Shown: in pieces, positions 59,681 through 64,000 of the stretch | How positions within the stretch are numbered: position 1 is the first letter of the stretch | Layout of the letters: every line of letters starts with the position of its first letter | Source of the DNA: Ichthyophonus hoferi | Taxonomy: Eukaryota; Opisthokonta; Ichthyosporea; Ichthyophonida; Ichthyophonidae | Assembly: GCA_002751075.1 (NCBI GenBank) | Contig: NAOQ01000096.1 | Coordinates: 29,646-93,645, forward strand | Length of the DNA: 64,000 nt | Reading direction: 5' to 3' | Notes under the pieces: generated by a model | What the model was told of the DNA's origin: nothing | Database searches by the model: none | What the model saw: only the letters and a program-made list of their open reading frames with translations | Made by a program: the position numbers and the translations under genes

Positions 59681-61381
59681 ATGCGGGATCGTTTAAAAGA
59701 AATACAGAATGATGTATCTGGTACACATCTTCTAGAAGTAGTTAGTACTGATGGAGATGAAGTTATTGAATTGGATGATACAGATCTTGAGGTACAGGAG
59801 TTTCTGAGAAGATGTGAAGAAATTCGTGCAAATATCGAGAAGATTGAACTGACTATTAAACAAGTAGCCGAGAAACATGCAAGAGCGTTGGCAGCCGTTA
59901 GTGATCAACAGGCACAGAGAGATAAAGAGGAACTCGAAGATCTCATGATTGATGTTACTAGACTGGCTAATTCTGTGCGAAAGGAACTTAAAAAAATTAA
60001 TCAGGAGAATAAAAACTTGCCTGAAGATGTTCTTCATAAGGCGGTGGCACGAATTAGGAAGCAACAGCAAAATACTATTGCAAGGAAGTTTGGAGAAGTT
60101 ATGACAGAATATAACGAGACACAATCTAAATACAAGCAGAAATATCGTGAGAGAGTTACCCGGCAATATAAGATTGTCGCCCCAACTGCAACTGATGATG
60201 AGGTGGAACATGCTGTAGATGATGCCATGGAGAACGGAACGAATATATTCCAAGATCAGATTTTGTCGGCTGATCATGCAGCGGCAAAGAAAGCATTAGA
60301 AGAGATTGAAGATCGACAGAAGGACATAGTCAGGTTGGAGAAGAGTATGAGAGAGCTCCATGAGTTGTTCCTTGATCTAGCTCTGATGGTAGATCAACAG
60401 GGAGAGGTAGTGGATCGTATAGAGTTTCAGGTGGGTTTGTGTTAGCTTTTTATATTTTAATTTTAATTTTTGTTATTATTTAGTGTTTTACTTACTCTTT
60501 CTTTCTCTTTTTCTCTTTATCTTTCTCGTTCTTTTTTTTCTTTTTTTTCTTCTTTTTTTTTAAAGACTATTTCCTTTATATCCCAATATACGACCTATAT
60601 CCCCATTTTCTTTACTTAACATGCTCTTAAACACGTTTAGGTATTTTATTGTCTGCTTTAATACTAAACATATGTTTTATAAACATATATTGCCTATAAC
60701 ATTTGGACTAATATAGAATCATTCTATTTTCAATGTTTGCTAGAAAAATACGTTCTCTAGAACTATATTTACTATTGTAATATAGTACTATTATACTCCT
60801 ATCTATCCTAAACATATTCATATTGCTATTATTTTATTTTGTATTATAGTAAGCAAGGTATTAGGTGAACTTTTTTATCTCTCATTTTTTCATTGGATCA
60901 CCCTTACAGACAGATATAATTGATTTTTATATAATACTTTTCATTGGTTCCATATATGTAACTATGATATCTTGCACCTCTCTCACACATTTCTTCTTCC
61001 TTCTGTTGTTTACTTTACTGTAGTTATATTCAGTGAAAGTCATACATATGTCTTTCTCTTTTTCCTTGACATAAATAACTATATATATATATATATATAT
61101 CCTTCTCCCTCTTTTAAGTCCACCCTACTCCTACCTCAACTAACCGTATCCCTCCCACCGTCCTTCCCTCCTTCCCTCTACCCTCATCCGCCTCTTCCCC
61201 CGTCACCCTGCAATCACAGGTAATGCAAGCAGCAGATCATGTGGAAGAGGCTGCAGTTGAACTGGGTGCAGCCAGAGAATACCAAACAGCCGCCCGCAAG
61301 AAAATCATTATCGTAGTTGTATTATGTTGTATTGCCGCTCTGATTATAGGACTGGTAGTGTGGAACCAGTTTAGGCGATGA
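59681..61381 (+). CDS. STX1: Syntaxin-1-like plasma-membrane t-SNARE
   Basis: Two exons, 59681-60430 and 61220-61381, joined in phase 0, giving 303 residues (human STX1A has 288). Syntaxins of this group sit in the plasma membrane and pair with SNAP-25 and synaptobrevin to drive vesicle fusion. Visible parts: an N-peptide MRDRLKEI like the MKDRTQEL of STX1 that binds Munc18; an acidic linker; the Habc bundle (about 30-155) with RKFGEVMTEYNETQSKYK; the SNARE motif (about 193-262) with the zero-layer Gln240 in DQQGEVVDRIEF; a basic juxtamembrane AARKK; and a C-terminal anchor at about 279-297 ending WNQFRR. The single intron falls within the SNARE motif after RIEFQ. The assignment to the syntaxin 1-4 group is firm, but a one-to-one match with STX1 is inferred from overall similarity. 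Confidence 0.93.
60470..61219 (+). other. Syntaxin intron with polypyrimidine tract and TA repeat
   Basis: A CTTTCTTT-rich block (about 60495-60560), a TA run at 61080-61100, and a long C/T tract at 61100-61210 leading into the acceptor CAATCACAG. Confidence 0.8.
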
Positions 61382-62480
61382 GCATACAAAAGGATAGTGA
61401 TGGCAACTGATTGTCTCATAACCCTAGCCCTACAGCCACAATATATATAGTATAATATAATTGTTGGCAACTGCGTCAAATACGGTACAATGTTGTGTGC
61501 GTTTGGGCATGGCAAACCATGGCCGGATTATGCCATTATACCATTACATTATATTATACAACAGGGTTATTTATTATCTTTTAGCAAAGCAAAAGCATAT
61601 GCAATATAACATATACTTCAAATGCCCCTATATACATATTCATATCGGTACTATGCATACGCATATATACGTGTGTATAGTATATTATCATTTTGTTTAA
61701 TTGCCCGACAAAAATCAATTAACAAAGTTTTTTTGTTTACAAAAAACACTCGTCTTCTTACTGAAAATTGTCAAATGCTTTATTATTTACCTTGTTGGAC
61801 TTTTAATTGCCCCCGAATGATTGGTTAGAGTGTCTCTTATTTTTAGAAACACGAATGGTGTGTTGGCACAATAAAGTACATTGATTTAGTTGGTTGTTTT
61901 AAAATTTTAATCGTATGTATGTAGATCAATTGGGTGCGAAGTAATGAAGTGAAGTGTGTTGTTTTATGACTGCAAGACTGTAGGGTTGGTACGCTATTAT
62001 AATTACCTTCAATGTGTGATGTAATATATTATTATTGGGTATATAAATTTATGATGGCAAGGATCTGAATATAGTTTTAAAATAATTAATATCATTAAAT
62101 ATTTTATTAGCTTTCGTGCATCACTACCCTATTGATCAACCTCATTCACAATGAATCTGAATCTGTAACACAGTTTATATTAAGAGGAAAAATCATACCA
62201 CTCCACTTGAAAAGAGACATCTTTGTAGCCAAATTGAACTCTATACCAACTTTTGATCATATTAACACTGCTTGGAGATAAACCGAAAACACTATACTGA
62301 AAGCCCTAAAAATGTTTATAGGAAACAGCCATCTGAATGGCCCAAGACACATGAGGAGACATACCTGCTTTAAAACTGCAGGAATTTTAAAATTTATTAG
62401 AATATTGCTAACCACAGATGAGTAAGAAGGTTCGATCGAAGCCCAGATAATAAATAAATTGATTCTTGTCCTACTATGCG
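61382..62480. other. Intergenic region 3' of syntaxin
   Basis: AT-rich and without a supported gene. It contains the syntaxin 3' region and the boundary with the repeats that follow. Confidence 0.5.
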
Positions 62481-62489
62481 GCATATGAA

Positions 62490-64000
62490 CACTATTATAT
62501 TAACGAGGAAATGAGTCAATTCACTATCTAAATAGGGACATAACAGTATTTGAGTATTGTGGTAAGAGTAGATAATTCTAATTGGCCTCTTTGAGCTATC
62601 GTAAGTTGGATTAACTAATACGAATACTTATGAATGACTTCATTTAAGGTAATGAACTTAACAGAACTGGTGCTAACTAGAAAGGTAGCCCTGGCAATAA
62701 AACAGAGTATAAAAGAAAACCAAGCTCAGTAATACTGGCGGGCCGTTCACACCGATGTGGCCCCCGGCACACCCGGATATATACGACAATCCTGCATGCC
62801 TGTGTACATGTACACTCACACAAACAATTTGCATTTATCTAATATTTGTTAAACAATATCATAATACATTATGTATATAGTCCTATTATACAACACTTAA
62901 TTGGAGACCCCAAAGCCTGTGGATAAGTTGCTAGAACTACCCCAGATTGCTATGAAAATATACATGGTAATGGAAATGGTTTCTTCAATACTTCCGGTGG
63001 CAACAAAATGCTCACAGTATAACATGAAAAAGAAAATCCCAATCTTAACTGCATATGGTGCTTAAATTGTAGACATGATCTTGCAATATGTAGGGAAATT
63101 AGACGCCAACAACACTGCTGTGACCAATGGCAGAACCAGCACAATAGCCGAAACAAACAATAGCTGAAACAACGTCATTACCAATTACAATAGTGGTCAC
63201 AGTTACCAAATTAAAAGTAGTCATAGCCAGGCTGAAAACCGTAGCTATTAAGTCAAAGCCAAAACCAACTATTTCAGACAGTTCAACCAACTCTACAACC
63301 CCATTAATAGCACCCTTGTCAATAATGGATATATCGGAGGTAGTCAAAATCACTATAGAGAAAGCTCACACAGAAACCACCAATGATAGAGTTAAAGACA
63401 AGCCAATGTCAAGATTAATTACACTGACACTTTCCAACCACAAAACTACAACAAGAGTGCAGTCACCTTCAGCAATGAAGATTCACAAGATTCCTATGAC
63501 ACTGACAATGGTCATATCCTTTGAAGTCCCTTATGTCTTCCTTCCAATTGACTAATAAGACCAAACACATTGACATTCAGTACCTTCAACTCAGATGTCA
63601 TCACAGACATGGTCAGATTAAGGTAACAGCTAATATAGTCATGTATAGTGACGTACAAACCATTATAAACAATGCTTTGCATTTCTTACTATTTATTAAC
63701 AGTTAACGATATCTTAAATATGTATCTTATATATATATATACATGCTATATTCACATTGATGTGGATTTTATAACTCATATTTTATTGTAAAGTTTAGTT
63801 CTTTGCTGACGCTTGGTTACAATCATCATTGCACAGATCTTCCTCCTATCAAGAATGCAGAGAGCTGTTTAGTTATTTTGGATAGTAATAATTATTATTA
63901 CGTTATTAAAGCAGGAATCACTCCTTATTTTGCAGAGTAATACTATAGACAGCTTAGGATAGAGCCATCATATACGCCTTATCTTGCATGAAACTCATCT
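62490..64000 (+). repeat. Family B remnants, longer copy
   Basis: The proximal blocks are at 62490-62790 and the distal blocks at 62880-62960, followed by about 700 bp not seen elsewhere. The stretch near 63010-63130 has a cysteine/histidine-rich remnant that resembles a nucleic-acid-binding knuckle, and a frame at 63193-63555 is Thr/Ser/Lys-rich. The blocks at 63800-64000 resemble 56450-56650. This would fit the gag end of a retroelement, but it is broken and the class is not settled. Confidence 0.45.

Noticed and set aside
63193-63555. 120-codon Thr/Ser/Lys-rich plus-strand frame
   Set aside because: It lies within decayed family B sequence, lacks a recognisable domain, and neighbouring frames look equally plausible. 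It is treated as a repeat remnant.

Overview
This is AT-rich eukaryotic DNA with intron-split genes, GT-AG introns of roughly 200-1,700 bp, very frequent TA/ATACT-type simple repeats and many decayed dispersed repeats. A neuronal-type syntaxin, a pentameric ligand-gated ion channel (pLGIC) homologue and animal-like argininosuccinate lyase and Erv1/ALR genes suggest an animal or a close relative of animals. The species cannot be fixed from the window. There are two assembly gaps (23,316-23,340 and 38,444-38,803).

Layout: 1-1,986 repeats and AT-rich DNA. 1,987-7,810 (+) an eight-exon pLGIC-like channel lacking the Cys-loop cysteines and carrying a predicted fifth membrane helix. 9,118-14,860 (-) a nine-exon unrecognised gene, with further candidate coding pieces upstream to about 17.24 kb. 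20,029-20,451 (-) and 26,328-26,753 (+) two intronless TATA-driven genes for small secreted proteins that share a six-cysteine spacing. 21-26 kb and 28.9-30.7 kb are rich in tandem and dispersed repeats. 30.9-32.6 kb (-) has candidate exons of an unknown gene. 33.3-34.8 kb is a decayed copia-type fossil. 35,528-37,550 (-) is Erv1/ALR (GFER). 38.2-40.1 kb has a gap with identical flanks, a hairpin cluster and a possible small exon. 40,798-50,534 (+) is argininosuccinate lyase in 13 exons, one of only 27 nt. 52,396-53,770 (+) is a three-exon gene for a 111-residue protein of unknown function. 53.9-59.2 kb is repeats and AT-rich DNA. 59,681-61,381 (+) is a syntaxin-1-like t-SNARE in two exons. 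61.4-64.0 kb is repeats.

The genes do not form an operon or a single pathway. ASL acts in arginine and urea-cycle metabolism, GFER in the mitochondrial disulfide relay, syntaxin in membrane fusion, and the channel at the membrane. Exon models were built by hand from reading frames, splice-site sequence and phase. Each of the four recognised gene models (channel, GFER, ASL, syntaxin) closes in frame from ATG to stop. The most unusual things here are the channel architecture and the six-cysteine secreted pair.
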